64,000 nt of DNA from Actinomadura rudentiformis (GTDB lineage: Bacteria; Actinomycetota; Actinomycetes; Streptosporangiales; Streptosporangiaceae), in assembly GCF_008923185.1 (NCBI RefSeq), contig NZ_WBMT01000013.1:62001-126000 (forward strand), read 5' to 3'. Below are positions 8,614 to 16,888 of this stretch, one piece after another. Both the position numbers and the translations under genes were made by a program. The notes beneath the pieces are model-generated. The model worked only from the letters and a program-made list of their open reading frames with translations, was not told the DNA's origin and made no database searches. How positions within the stretch are numbered: position 1 is the stretch's first letter; the number at the start of each line of letters is the position of its first letter.

Positions 8614-9432
8614 ATGGACCCGGAGCCGCGGCGCGACGAGCGGGAGTTCCTTGCGAACTACGACCCCCGGGACTACGACCCGGTCGCGGTGACCGTGGAC
8701 GTCGTCGCCCTGACCATTCGCGACGGTGGCCTGCACGTGCTGCTGGTCCGGCGGGGCAACGCCCCGTACGCCGGGATGTGGGCGCTCCCCGGCGGTTTCG
8801 TCAGAGGCGTGCGCGACGCCGAGGACCTGCCCGACGCGGCGGTCCGGGAACTGGCCGAGGAGACCGGGGTCAGTGCCAAGGGCGGCGTGCTCGGCCGCGT
8901 CCACCTGGAGCAGCTGGGCACGTACGGCACTCCCGGCCGGGACCCGCGCATGCGCGTCATCTCGGTCGCGTATCTGGCGTTCGCACCCGAGCTCCCCGAC
9001 CCGGAGGCGGGCAGCGACGCCGTCGACGCCGCCTGGGTGCCGGTCGACGCGCTCGGCCTCACCGAGGCCGCCGACCAGCGCCCCGGGACCACCCGCAGGC
9101 TCGCCTTCGACCATGCGCGGATCCTGAGCGACGGGCTCGAACGCGCCCGCGCCAAGCTCGAATACACGCCGCTGGCCACGGCCTTCTGCGCGGGCGAATT
9201 CACGATCCCCGAGCTGCGCGCGGTCTACGAGTCGGTCTGGGGCGAGGAGCTGCACGCCGGCAACTTCCACCGGAAGGTCCTGTCCGTCCCCGGCTTCGTG
9301 GAGAGCACCGGGAGCACCTCGGACAAGGGCGGCCGGCGCGGCGGTCCCCGGCCCAAGCTCTACCGCGCGGGCGACGCCCGCCTCCTGCACCCCGCTCTGC
9401 TCCGGCCCAGCCGAGAGGAAGAGATCAGATGA
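8614..9432 (+). CDS. NUDIX domain protein with C-terminal winged helix (NrtR-like regulator)
   Basis: A 272-residue protein. A NUDIX fold starts near residue 25 (VTVDVVALTIRDGGLHVLLV) and a winged-helix region covers about 185-265 (LATAFCAGEFTIPELRAVYE, then NFHRKVLSVPGFV). This is the NrtR layout, where the NUDIX part senses ADP-ribose-like ligands and the wing binds DNA. The NUDIX box is aberrant: GFVRGVRDAE has eight residues between Gly and Glu where the consensus has five, although RELAEETGV is intact. So sensing without hydrolysis is plausible. ATG 8614 has AAGGAG nine bases upstream. It overlaps the next gene by four bases and probably represses its own operon. Confidence 0.88.
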   Translation: MDPEPRRDEREFLANYDPRDYDPVAVTVDVVALTIRDGGLHVLLVRRGNAPYAGMWALPGGFVRGVRDAEDLPDAAVRELAEETGVSAKGGVLGRVHLEQLGTYGTPGRDPRMRVISVAYLAFAPELPDPEAGSDAVDAAWVPVDALGLTEAADQRPGTTRRLAFDHARILSDGLERARAKLEYTPLATAFCAGEFTIPELRAVYESVWGEELHAGNFHRKVLSVPGFVESTGSTSDKGGRRGGPRPKLYRAGDARLLHPALLRPSREEEIR

Positions 9433-10550
9433 CTGACAGAAATCAGAGGACGCCGTCTTCGCAACGGCCCGTCGAACTCGACGAGGCGCTGGCCCGGCTG
9501 GACCGGGTGCGCACTCCGGCCGACCTGTTCGGCACCGACGCCGCCGATGCGGCCCGGAGCTACCGGCGGCTGGCCCGCCTGGTCCACCCGGACGCCACCG
9601 GTGGGCGCACCCTCGACGCGTTCACCCGGCTCAACGCATTGTGGCGGATCTACAGCCGGGACGACGCCGCCACCCTGACGACCCGCCACCACTCCTACCG
9701 GCTCGGCGGCGTGAAGGCCGAGGGCGACCTCGCCAACCTCTACTCGGCCTCGTATGACGGCGCGCGTCCCGCGATCGTCAAGCTGCCGCGCGACCCGCGC
9801 GACAGCGACCTGGTCGAACGCGAGGCGGTGGCACTGCGCCAGCTCCCCGAGGACGGCGACGAGCGGTTCCGGGCCTACGTGCCGCGGCTCATCGAGACGT
9901 TCCGGCACCGCGACGCGGCGACCGGCGAGCAGCGGCAGGCCAACGCGATGGCCGCGCTCGACGGTTTCCACAGCCTCGCCGACGTGCGCGCCGCCTACCC
10001 CGGCGGGGTGGATCCGCGCGACGCGGCCTGGATGTGGCGGCGCCTGCTGGTGGCGCTCGGGTTCGCGCATGGCGCGGGTGTCCTGCACGGTGCCGTGTTG
10101 CCCGACCATGTGCTCATCCATCCGGAGAAGCACGGCCTGGTGCTCGTCGACTGGTGCTACTCGGTGCCCGGTTGCTACTCGTACGCCGACGCCACCGGCC
10201 GCGTGCCCGCCATGGTCGACCGCTACACGTCCTGGTACCCGCCGGAAGTCCCGGCGCGCCAGCGGGCGAGCGCCGCCACCGACATCTTCATGGCCACCCG
10301 GTGCATGACCGAGCTCATGGGCGGGGCAGACCGAACGGGCACCGCGCCCAAGGCGATGCGTCTGTTCGCCAAGGGTTGTCTGCTCACCTCGCAGAAGCGG
10401 CGCCCAGACGACGCCTGGAAGCTGCTGGGCGAGCTCGACGAGCTCCTGGAACGCCTCTACGGGCCGCGCCGGTTCCGCCCGTTCCACATGCCGGACCCCA
10501 TATCCACCCGACCCACACCTACGCCCGACCCCACATCCACCACCCGGTGA
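9429..10550 (+). CDS. J-domain protein fused to a degenerate protein kinase domain
   Basis: A 373-residue protein. Residues 15-85 are a J domain with the HPD triad in LVHPDATGG near residue 53. Residues 100-370 look like a protein kinase: IVKLP supplies the ATP-binding lysine near 118, and VEREAVAL the helix C glutamate. The catalytic loop reads HGAVLPDH where active kinases have HRDLKPEN, so the catalytic Asp, Lys and Asn are all replaced. The DFG site reads DWC and keeps only its Asp. A pseudokinase or an altered chemistry is likely. ATGA overlap with the NUDIX gene shows coupling. A DnaK partner is possible through HPD. Confidence 0.85.
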   Translation: MTDRNQRTPSSQRPVELDEALARLDRVRTPADLFGTDAADAARSYRRLARLVHPDATGGRTLDAFTRLNALWRIYSRDDAATLTTRHHSYRLGGVKAEGDLANLYSASYDGARPAIVKLPRDPRDSDLVEREAVALRQLPEDGDERFRAYVPRLIETFRHRDAATGEQRQANAMAALDGFHSLADVRAAYPGGVDPRDAAWMWRRLLVALGFAHGAGVLHGAVLPDHVLIHPEKHGLVLVDWCYSVPGCYSYADATGRVPAMVDRYTSWYPPEVPARQRASAATDIFMATRCMTELMGGADRTGTAPKAMRLFAKGCLLTSQKRRPDDAWKLLGELDELLERLYGPRRFRPFHMPDPISTRPTPTPDPTSTTR

Positions 10551-10566
10551 TCTGAAGGAGGACACC

Positions 10567-11535
10567 ATGGGAAGCGGACACTGGTCCACCGACGTCTACG
10601 CCGCCGCGGCGAGCTACCGCTCGGCCACCGGTGCGAGCGCCTTCGCCTACAGCGACAGCGGCGCCACCACCGTCCATCCCGATCTCGACCCGCGCGGCGT
10701 GACCGTGCGGGAGAGCCGGGACTCCGACGACCATCCCGAATCGCTGGCCATCGCGGTGCTGTTCGACGTCACCGGCTCGATGGGCACCGTGCCGCGCACG
10801 CTGCAGTCCAAGCTGCCCGACCTCCTCGGCCTGCTCCTGCGCAAGGGATATGTCGAGCACCCGCACATTCTGTTCGGCGCGGTCGGCGACGCGACCTGCG
10901 ATCGCGCCCCGCTGCAGATCGGGCAGTTCGAGGCCGACAACCGCATGGACGACGACCTCGGCAAGATCTACCTTGAGGGGGGCGGCGGCGGTCAGATGAC
11001 CGAGTCGTACGAGCTCGGCATGTACTTCATGGCCCGGCACACCTCGATCGACTGCTTCGAGAAGCGCGGCAAGCGCGGCTACCTCTTCATGATCGGCGAC
11101 GAGCTGGCCTATCCGAAGGTCAAGCGGCGCGAGATCGCCAAGGTGATCGGCGGCGAGCCCGGCGGGGACATCCCGGTCGAGGAGATGCTGCGCGAGCTGC
11201 AGCGCATGTACGAGGTCTACTTCATCATCCCCGAGGGCGCCTACCACTCGCAGAGCCGGAAGCTGAAGGACTTCTGGCAGGGCCTGCTGGGCCAGCACGT
11301 GCTCTACCTGGACGACCTGGACGCCGTCTGCGAGACCATCGCGCTCACGATCGGGCTCGCCGAGGACGCCATCGACCTCGACGAGGGTCTGGAGCACCTC
11401 GACGAGTTCGGTTCCGACGCCGGCGCCTCGGTCTCGCGGGCGCTGGCCCGGCTGGACGCGAACCGCGCCCCGGTCGCGTCATCCGCCGTCCCGGCCGATC
11501 TGCGCGGCGCGCCGTCGGCCACGACCCGGCTGTAG
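10567..11535 (+). CDS. vWA domain protein (TerY-like)
   Basis: A 322-residue cytoplasmic protein. DVTGSM near residue 69 is a MIDAS-type metal site (DxTGS), and GDATCDRAPLQ and the ESYELGMYF segment fit a von Willebrand A fold. Such proteins pair with kinases and phosphatases in TerY-type assemblies, where the metal site mediates binding to a partner. GAAGGAGG lies just ahead of ATG 10567, and the gap from the J-domain gene is 16 bases. A Gly-rich loop GGGGGQ follows the third strand. No signal peptide or membrane segment is seen. Confidence 0.85.
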   Translation: MGSGHWSTDVYAAAASYRSATGASAFAYSDSGATTVHPDLDPRGVTVRESRDSDDHPESLAIAVLFDVTGSMGTVPRTLQSKLPDLLGLLLRKGYVEHPHILFGAVGDATCDRAPLQIGQFEADNRMDDDLGKIYLEGGGGGQMTESYELGMYFMARHTSIDCFEKRGKRGYLFMIGDELAYPKVKRREIAKVIGGEPGGDIPVEEMLRELQRMYEVYFIIPEGAYHSQSRKLKDFWQGLLGQHVLYLDDLDAVCETIALTIGLAEDAIDLDEGLEHLDEFGSDAGASVSRALARLDANRAPVASSAVPADLRGAPSATTRL

Positions 11536-11541
11536 GTCTCC

Positions 11542-12876
11542 ATGAGCCGGCATGTGATCGTGGTCGACCTGGGCTTCGGCGACGCGGGCAAGGGCACCGT
11601 CGTGGACTGGTTCTGCTCGCGGGGGCCCGAACCGGTGGACGCGGTGGTGCGGTTCAACGGAGGTGCTCAGGCGGCGCACAACGTCGTCGCCCCGGACGGG
11701 CGGCACCACACGTTCGCCCAGTTCGGCTCGGGGACGTTCACGCCGGGAGTGGCGACGCACCTGTCGCGGTTCATGCTCGTCGACCCGCTGGCCCTCGCCG
11801 CCGAGAGCGATCATCTGCGGACGCTGGGGATCCATGACGCCCTGGCGCGGCTCACGGTCGACCGTGCCGCGCTGCTGACCACGCCGTACCACCGGGCCGC
11901 CAATCAAGCGCGCGAGGCGGCCCGGGGTCCGGCCCGGCACGGCTCATGCGGCATGGGCATCGGCGAGACGGCCTCGTACGCGCTGGCCCATGACGACGCG
12001 CCGCGGGCGGGCGACTGCCTCTCCCCCGCCCGCCTGCGGCACCGGCTCGCCGTGCTCCGCGACTGGTATCTGGACACGTTTCCGCAGGATGCGGGCGGGC
12101 CGGCGCCTTCTGTCGAGGAGTGCCTTGAGGTCTTCCTCGCGTTCGGTGAACGGGTCCGGATCGTCGGCGGCGAGCATCTCCAGGGACTGCTGCGCACGGG
12201 CAACGTGGTCTTCGAGGGCGCGCAGGGCGTGCTGCTGGACGAGTGGCACGGCTTCCACCCGTACACCACCTGGTCGACGACCACCTTCGCGAACGCGGAG
12301 ACGTTGCTGGCCGAGGCGGATGCCACCGGCACGCGCCTGGGAGTGCTCCGGACGTACGCGACGCGGCACGGCCCTGGACCGTTCGTCACCGAGGATCCGG
12401 CGCTCACCACCGATCTGCCGGACCGGCACAACGGGCCGGGTCGCTGGCAGGGTGCCTTCCGCGTCGGCCACCTCGACGCGGTGACGCTGCGCTATGCCCT
12501 CGACGTGGTGGGCGGCGTCGACGAGCTGGCGCTCACCCACCTCGACATGCCCCGCAAGCGCGCCGACCTGCTGCTGTGCCGCGCGTACGAGATCGGCGGG
12601 CGGCGCCTGGAGCGGCTTCCGGCCGGCCCGGCGGGCGATCTGGAACGGCAGGCGGCGCTGACGCGGCGGCTGCTCGCGGCGCGGCCGATCTACGAGCCTC
12701 TCGGCGACGCGGTGGCCAGAGTGGAGGAGATCTCGGGGACGCCCGTCACGTTGCGCTCGTACGGGCCGGCCGCCACCGACAAGTCCTACAGCGCCAAGTC
12801 CTACGACGACACGTCCTACGGCGACACGTCCTACGACCAGGTCAGAGGGAGCGTGTCCAGCCCGAGGAGCATGTAG
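11542..12876 (+). CDS. Divergent adenylosuccinate synthetase paralogue
   Basis: A 444-residue PurA homologue. The P-loop-like GFGDAGKGTVVD corresponds to GWGDEGKGKIVD and keeps the catalytic Asp. GGAQAAHNVV keeps the catalytic His. GSCGMGIGE and EGAQGVLLDEWHG match the IMP-binding blocks. The aspartate-binding loop, TTGRxRR in PurA, is instead NGPGRWQGAF, so the amino acceptor may differ. This suggests ligation of another substrate rather than purine synthesis. The C terminus ends in SYxxxSY repeats and its last 46 bases are antisense to the P450 gene end. It sits six bases after the vWA gene and is the last gene of the operon. Confidence 0.86.
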   Translation: MSRHVIVVDLGFGDAGKGTVVDWFCSRGPEPVDAVVRFNGGAQAAHNVVAPDGRHHTFAQFGSGTFTPGVATHLSRFMLVDPLALAAESDHLRTLGIHDALARLTVDRAALLTTPYHRAANQAREAARGPARHGSCGMGIGETASYALAHDDAPRAGDCLSPARLRHRLAVLRDWYLDTFPQDAGGPAPSVEECLEVFLAFGERVRIVGGEHLQGLLRTGNVVFEGAQGVLLDEWHGFHPYTTWSTTTFANAETLLAEADATGTRLGVLRTYATRHGPGPFVTEDPALTTDLPDRHNGPGRWQGAFRVGHLDAVTLRYALDVVGGVDELALTHLDMPRKRADLLLCRAYEIGGRRLERLPAGPAGDLERQAALTRRLLAARPIYEPLGDAVARVEEISGTPVTLRSYGPAATDKSYSAKSYDDTSYGDTSYDQVRGSVSSPRSM

Positions 12877-14012
12877 GCGTGCTCGATCGCCTCGGCGTCG
12901 TCAGGGATCCGGTAGTCGGGGATCCGGCGATGCCACTCCTCCAGCGCGACCCGGATCTCCAGGCGGGCGAGGTGGGCGCCGAGGCAGCGGTGCGGCCCGG
13001 CGCCGAAGGCCAGGTGCCGGTTGGGCGCGCGGTCGAGCACGACCCGTTCCGGCTCGGGGAAGACCGCCGGGTCCCGGTTGGCCATGGAGAGCGGGAGCAT
13101 CACCATCTCGCCCGCCTTGACCGGGCACCCCGCGGCGGTGACGTCGCGCGTCGCCTTCCGGCCCGGCAGAACGATCGAGTACGCGCGGAGCAGCTCCTCG
13201 ATCGCCGAGGGCATGAGCCCGGGGTCGGCGCGCAGCCGTGCGCGGTCGCCGGGGTGCGTCGCCAGATGCCAGAACGTGTACGACAGCTGCGACGTCAACG
13301 TGTCGAGCCCGGCCATGAACATCAGCAGGCAGAACGCCAGCAGATCCTCGTCGGAGATCGGTTCGCCGTCGATCCGCCACGTGACCGCCGCGCTCACCAG
13401 GTCGTCGCGGGGCTCGGCCCGCCGCTCCTCGATCAGCCCGGCGAACATCTCGGTCACCTTGCCCATCGCCGCGACCCGTGCGGGGTTGGCGGCGGGCGGG
13501 CCGTGCAGGATGGCGTGCTCCCACTCCAGGAACGTGTCGAGCCGTTCGACCGGCAGCCCCATCAGCTCCAGGAAGATCACCGACGGGAACCGGAGGGCGA
13601 AGTCGGAGACGAAGTCACAGGAGCCCCGCCCGGCGATGTCCTCGATGAGGCCGGCGCAGTGCTCGCGGATGCGGCCCTCCCTCGCCTTGGCCGTGGCCGG
13701 TGTGAAGTGCGGCCGGAGCAGTCGCCGCCAGGGTGTGTGCTCGGGCGGGTCGAGCATCTCGGGGATCCAGCGGTAGCGCGGTTCGGGGTCGAGGGCGTTC
13801 ACCGAACGGTTGGAGAAGCCCTCCGGGTCCTGGAGGGTCGCCAGGATGTCCTCGTGCCGCGTGAACACCCAGAAGCCGCGGCCGAACGTCGAGTGGAAGC
13901 CGGGGTGGTCGTCGCGAAGGCCGTCCAGCAGCGCGGCGGTGGTGCCGACCGGGCGGGCTCCCGCCAGCGGGTTGTAGTCGAGTCGGGGATGGGTCGTTTC
14001 CTGCTCGGTCAC
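12831..14012 (-). CDS. Cytochrome P450
   Basis: A 393-residue soluble bacterial P450. The I-helix oxygen-binding segment is MAGLDTLTSQ near residue 238, the ExxR motif is EELLR near 285, and the haem loop is FGAGPHRCLGAHLAR with the cysteine ligand near residue 342. The GTG start at 14012 has GGAGG eight bases upstream. DPPEHTPWRRLL is the usual BC-loop/C-helix block. No ferredoxin or reductase gene lies nearby, so electron partners come from elsewhere. The natural substrate cannot be inferred. Confidence 0.95.
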   Translation of the reverse strand: MTEQETTHPRLDYNPLAGARPVGTTAALLDGLRDDHPGFHSTFGRGFWVFTRHEDILATLQDPEGFSNRSVNALDPEPRYRWIPEMLDPPEHTPWRRLLRPHFTPATAKAREGRIREHCAGLIEDIAGRGSCDFVSDFALRFPSVIFLELMGLPVERLDTFLEWEHAILHGPPAANPARVAAMGKVTEMFAGLIEERRAEPRDDLVSAAVTWRIDGEPISDEDLLAFCLLMFMAGLDTLTSQLSYTFWHLATHPGDRARLRADPGLMPSAIEELLRAYSIVLPGRKATRDVTAAGCPVKAGEMVMLPLSMANRDPAVFPEPERVVLDRAPNRHLAFGAGPHRCLGAHLARLEIRVALEEWHRRIPDYRIPDDAEAIEHAYMLLGLDTLPLTWS

Positions 14013-14026
14013 CCGCGTGCCTCCGA

Positions 14027-14077
14027 TGTCTCAGGATGTGCGGCGTCTCAGGATGGTCGGTGTCTCAGGGTTTGCGG
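14027..14077. repeat. Three 17-bp tandem repeats at the methyltransferase 3' end
   Basis: TGTCTCAGGATGTGCGG, CGTCTCAGGATGGTCGG and TGTCTCAGGGTTTGCGG follow one another. Each unit carries TCA, which is TGA on the minus strand. The third unit includes the real stop codon of the methyltransferase gene (14065-14067), so the 3' end looks tandemly duplicated. Confidence 0.8.
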
Positions 14078-14868
14078 CCGACGCCGCAGAAGTACCAGGT
14101 CGGAAGGTCCCGGCGGGGCTCGGTGCCCTCCTGGGGACGCCACTCGGTGAGCCGCACCAGGCCCGGTTCGAGCAGCTCGAAGCCGTCGAAGAAACGCCGG
14201 ATGGCGGTGTGGGTGCGCAGCGTCATCGTGTTGCTGGCGCTTCGGTAGACGTCCGCGCCCGCCTGGGCGCTCTCGGCGTGGTCGGCGGCGGTGATGTGCG
14301 AGATCACCAGGTGGCTGCCCGGTGCCGTCTCGTCCCGCAGGCGCGCCACGATCTTCCAGGGGTCCTCATCGTCGCGCAGGCAGTGCAGGACGGAGACCAG
14401 CAGGATCGCCACCGGGCGGTCGAGATCGATCAGCCCGGTCACCTCGGGCGAGCCGAAGATGTCGTCCGGCCGGCGGGCGTCGGCCTGGGCCACTCTGGTC
14501 CCCGCGGCGCCCTGGAGCAGCGCCCTGCCGTGGGCGAGCACGACCGGGTCGTTGTCGACGTAGACGACGCGTGCGTCAGGTGCCACCCGCTGCGCGACCT
14601 CGTGCGTGTTCTCGAGCGTGGGAAGGCCTGCCCCGATGTCGATGAACTGGTCGATCCCGGCGGGACCCGCCAGGTAACGGACCGCCCGCTGGAGGAAGGC
14701 ACGATTCTCCTGGGCGAGGGCGGGGGTCTGCGGCGCGACCTTGAGGACCTGGTCGGCAAGGGCGCGGTCGGCGGCGTAGTTGTCCTTGCCACCCAGGTAG
14801 TAGTCGTACATGCGGGCGACGTTCGGCACGCTCAGATCGATGCCGCCAGGCCCCTGGCAGCCGTCCAT
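14065..14868 (-). CDS. SAM-dependent methyltransferase, DUF574 family
   Basis: A 267-residue protein with SVPNVARMYDYYLGGKDNYAADR-type opening, the signature of the actinomycete S-adenosyl methyltransferase family PF04672. FIDIGAGLP is the SAM-binding loop, VVYVDNDPVV holds the acidic residue for the ribose, and the C-terminal WYFCGVGRK closes the fold. ATG 14868 is preferred because GGAG lies eight bases ahead. Alternative starts lie at 14874 and 14877. These genes are abundant in mycelial actinomycetes and their substrates are mostly unknown. Confidence 0.9.
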   Translation of the reverse strand: MDGCQGPGGIDLSVPNVARMYDYYLGGKDNYAADRALADQVLKVAPQTPALAQENRAFLQRAVRYLAGPAGIDQFIDIGAGLPTLENTHEVAQRVAPDARVVYVDNDPVVLAHGRALLQGAAGTRVAQADARRPDDIFGSPEVTGLIDLDRPVAILLVSVLHCLRDDEDPWKIVARLRDETAPGSHLVISHITAADHAESAQAGADVYRSASNTMTLRTHTAIRRFFDGFELLEPGLVRLTEWRPQEGTEPRRDLPTWYFCGVGRKP

Positions 14869-15023
14869 CCGCATCACTCCGACCGTTGACTTTTCACGAG
14901 ATCTTACGGTCTTCCGCCAAGTTGTCACCAGAGAGCGGCGAAACGGACACGAAACCCCAGCCCGGCGGATTCAACGACCCTGGGGTCACCGGCCTGGTCA
15001 CCTCCATCTGGGAGGATCGGGCC

Positions 15024-15752
15024 ATGCTTCAGGTGTGCCCGAACGGTCCCCTCGACCACTCCGTGCCGTTCTCCCCCGACGAGCTCGCCGCTTCCGTACG
15101 GGACGCGGTCGTCGCGGGCGCGGAGGACATCCATCTGCATCCCAAGGGTCCGGACGGCCTGGACTCCCTCGATCCCGACCATGTCGCCGCGGCGATCCAG
15201 GCCGTCCGCGCCGCCGCGCCCGGGATCCGCGTCGGCGTCACCACCGGCGCCTGGGCGTGCCCCGACCCCCGCCGCCGCGTGGATCTCATCGAGTCCTGGA
15301 AGGTCCTCCCCGACCACGCCTCCGTCAACTGGCACGAGGAGGGCGCCGAACCGGTCGCCGACGCGCTGCTGGACCACGGGGTGGCGATCGAGGCGGGCAT
15401 CTTCTCCGGCACCGACGCGGCCCGGCGCTTCCTGGCCTGGCCGTCCCGGCATCGTGTCCTGCGCGTGCTCGCCGAGGTGGTCGACAGCGATCCGCGGACG
15501 GCGCCCGAGACGGCCGCCGCCCTGCTCGCCGAGCTGGCGCCGAACGAACGTCCGGTCCTGCTGCACGGCGAGCAGGGCGGCGCATGGCCGGTTCTGCGGC
15601 TGGCGGCATCGCTGGGGCTGGACACCCGGATCGGCCTGGAGGACACGCTGGAGCTCCCGGACGGCTCCGCCGCGCCCGACAACGCCGCGCTGGTCAGAGC
15701 CGCCCGGGTGATCCTCTCCGAGCACGCCGGACAACCCCAGCGGTCCGCCTGA
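15024..15752 (+). CDS. BKACE-family (3-keto-5-aminohexanoate cleavage-like) aldolase
   Basis: A 242-residue TIM-barrel protein. DIHLHPKGPDG near residue 40 carries the metal-binding histidines, and VGVTTGAWACPDP and VNWHEEGAE match later barrel strands of the DUF849/BKACE family. Members condense or cleave beta-keto acids with acetyl-CoA using a divalent metal. The substrate varies widely and is not clear here. At 242 residues it is short for the family (270-310). GGAGG lies just ahead of ATG 15024. No kamA-like neighbours of lysine fermentation are present. Confidence 0.82.
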   Translation: MLQVCPNGPLDHSVPFSPDELAASVRDAVVAGAEDIHLHPKGPDGLDSLDPDHVAAAIQAVRAAAPGIRVGVTTGAWACPDPRRRVDLIESWKVLPDHASVNWHEEGAEPVADALLDHGVAIEAGIFSGTDAARRFLAWPSRHRVLRVLAEVVDSDPRTAPETAAALLAELAPNERPVLLHGEQGGAWPVLRLAASLGLDTRIGLEDTLELPDGSAAPDNAALVRAARVILSEHAGQPQRSA

Positions 15753-15785
15753 CAGCGCCGACGCTCACGTCGGCCACCCCGGCGC

Positions 15786-16652
15786 TCACGTCAGGCCGGG
15801 CACCTCCAGCAGTTCGAGCCGTTCGAGAGCGGTCTGGCGTGAGGCCCTGCCGGGGGCGCCCGCTGCCCACTCCCGCCAGACCGGCCAGCGGTCCTGGTCG
15901 ACGTCCTCGCCGGAGTGGTCGCCGTCGGGGTCGATCAGATCGCGGACGAGCTTCTTCCTGCTCTCGTCGACGATGCCCGGCCATTCCATGTACTCGATCG
16001 ACCAGGCCAGCCGCTTCTCCCCGCCCTGGGAGCGGTGGTGGAGATGCAGGTCGAACGCGAGGACGTCACCGGGCTCGGTCTCCAGGACGGTGTCCGGCGT
16101 GGGCAGCCCCGGCGGGAAACCCTGGTTCATGGGGTCCCGGGACAGGTACCGCTCGACGCGGCGGGCGAAGGCGGGCTCGTGCGAGCCGGGGAGGACGCGC
16201 AGCGCGCCGGTCTCGGCCGTCCTCCGGTCGAGGTGGACGAGGAATTTCACCCCGCGGACGTCCGGCCCGACGTCGGTGTGCCATCCGGCGTTGGCCGTGA
16301 AGCAGATGGCCGTGCCGGGCGCCGGCACCATCGGCGAGCCGGCCAGTTCGGTGGCTCCCTGAAAGAACCGCGGGTCGTCGGCGATCAGGGACTGCGCGAA
16401 CGGAGCGCGGTCCACCGTCAGCGGCAGGTAGTCCCCCGAGATGCCGCCCTCGTCGCCGGGATCGGTGCCGAGCCCGCCGAACGCGGCGGTCAGCTCGGTG
16501 GTCACCTCGTCCTTGAGGCGGGCGACCTCGCCGGCCGTGAGCAGGCCGCGGAGCACCACGAAGCCGAACGCCTCGTAGTGTGCGATCTCCGTATGACTGA
16601 AGATCTGCGTGTGAGAGAAGATCTCACTCTGACTGAAAACGTGACGGGACAC
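15786..16652 (-). CDS. Phytanoyl-CoA dioxygenase (PhyH) family protein
   Basis: A 288-residue Fe(II)/2-oxoglutarate oxygenase. GWHTDVG gives the His-x-Asp pair and FDLHLHHRS the distal histidine of the facial triad; the latter is followed by an arginine that could hold 2-oxoglutarate. The GTG start at 16652 has AAGGAG seven bases upstream. The N terminus has a small internal repeat, SQSEIFSHTQIFSHTEIAHYE, encoded by repeated DNA at about 16580-16640. The 3' end is also repeated (15760-15797), with TGA in both copies. The substrate is unknown. Confidence 0.87.
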   Translation of the reverse strand: MSRHVFSQSEIFSHTQIFSHTEIAHYEAFGFVVLRGLLTAGEVARLKDEVTTELTAAFGGLGTDPGDEGGISGDYLPLTVDRAPFAQSLIADDPRFFQGATELAGSPMVPAPGTAICFTANAGWHTDVGPDVRGVKFLVHLDRRTAETGALRVLPGSHEPAFARRVERYLSRDPMNQGFPPGLPTPDTVLETEPGDVLAFDLHLHHRSQGGEKRLAWSIEYMEWPGIVDESRKKLVRDLIDPDGDHSGEDVDQDRWPVWREWAAGAPGRASRQTALERLELLEVPGLT

Positions 16653-16805
16653 GTGTCGTCTCCTTGGTCGTCGTCTCGTACGGGTCGTGGACACGTCGAG
16701 ACGGCGGCGGAGCACGCGCGCGTCAGCGTCAAGTGAATCCGGTCGTCATGATTCCGTACCCTAACCGCTCTCGTCGTCGGAGCCGGCGCGCACCCCGGCG
16801 TGCGG

Positions 16806-16839
16806 GATCCCCGGCGCCGTCGGCCCGGCACCGGGGACC
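16806..16839 (-). terminator. Strong hairpin after the serine protease gene
   Basis: GATCCCCGGCGCCG (16806-16819) pairs with CGGCACCGGGGACC (16826-16839) around a six-base loop, with two wobble pairs on the minus strand. It lies 50 bases past the protease stop codon. No T-tract follows, as is common for actinomycete terminators. Confidence 0.55.
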
Positions 16840-16888
16840 CCTGCTGTGTTCCGCAGTCCGTTGCGGCGATCTATCCGTTTCGGGTGAT

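Noticed and set aside
12243..14150. 635-codon open frame on the plus strand opposite the P450 gene
   Set aside because: It is a GC-driven shadow. The composition is Arg/Gly/Pro-rich with no family motifs, and the minus-strand P450 has all signatures.
12831..16652. P450, methyltransferase, BKACE and PhyH genes as a biosynthetic gene cluster
   Set aside because: No core synthase, mixed strands and individual promoters; the enzymes are generic and need not act together.
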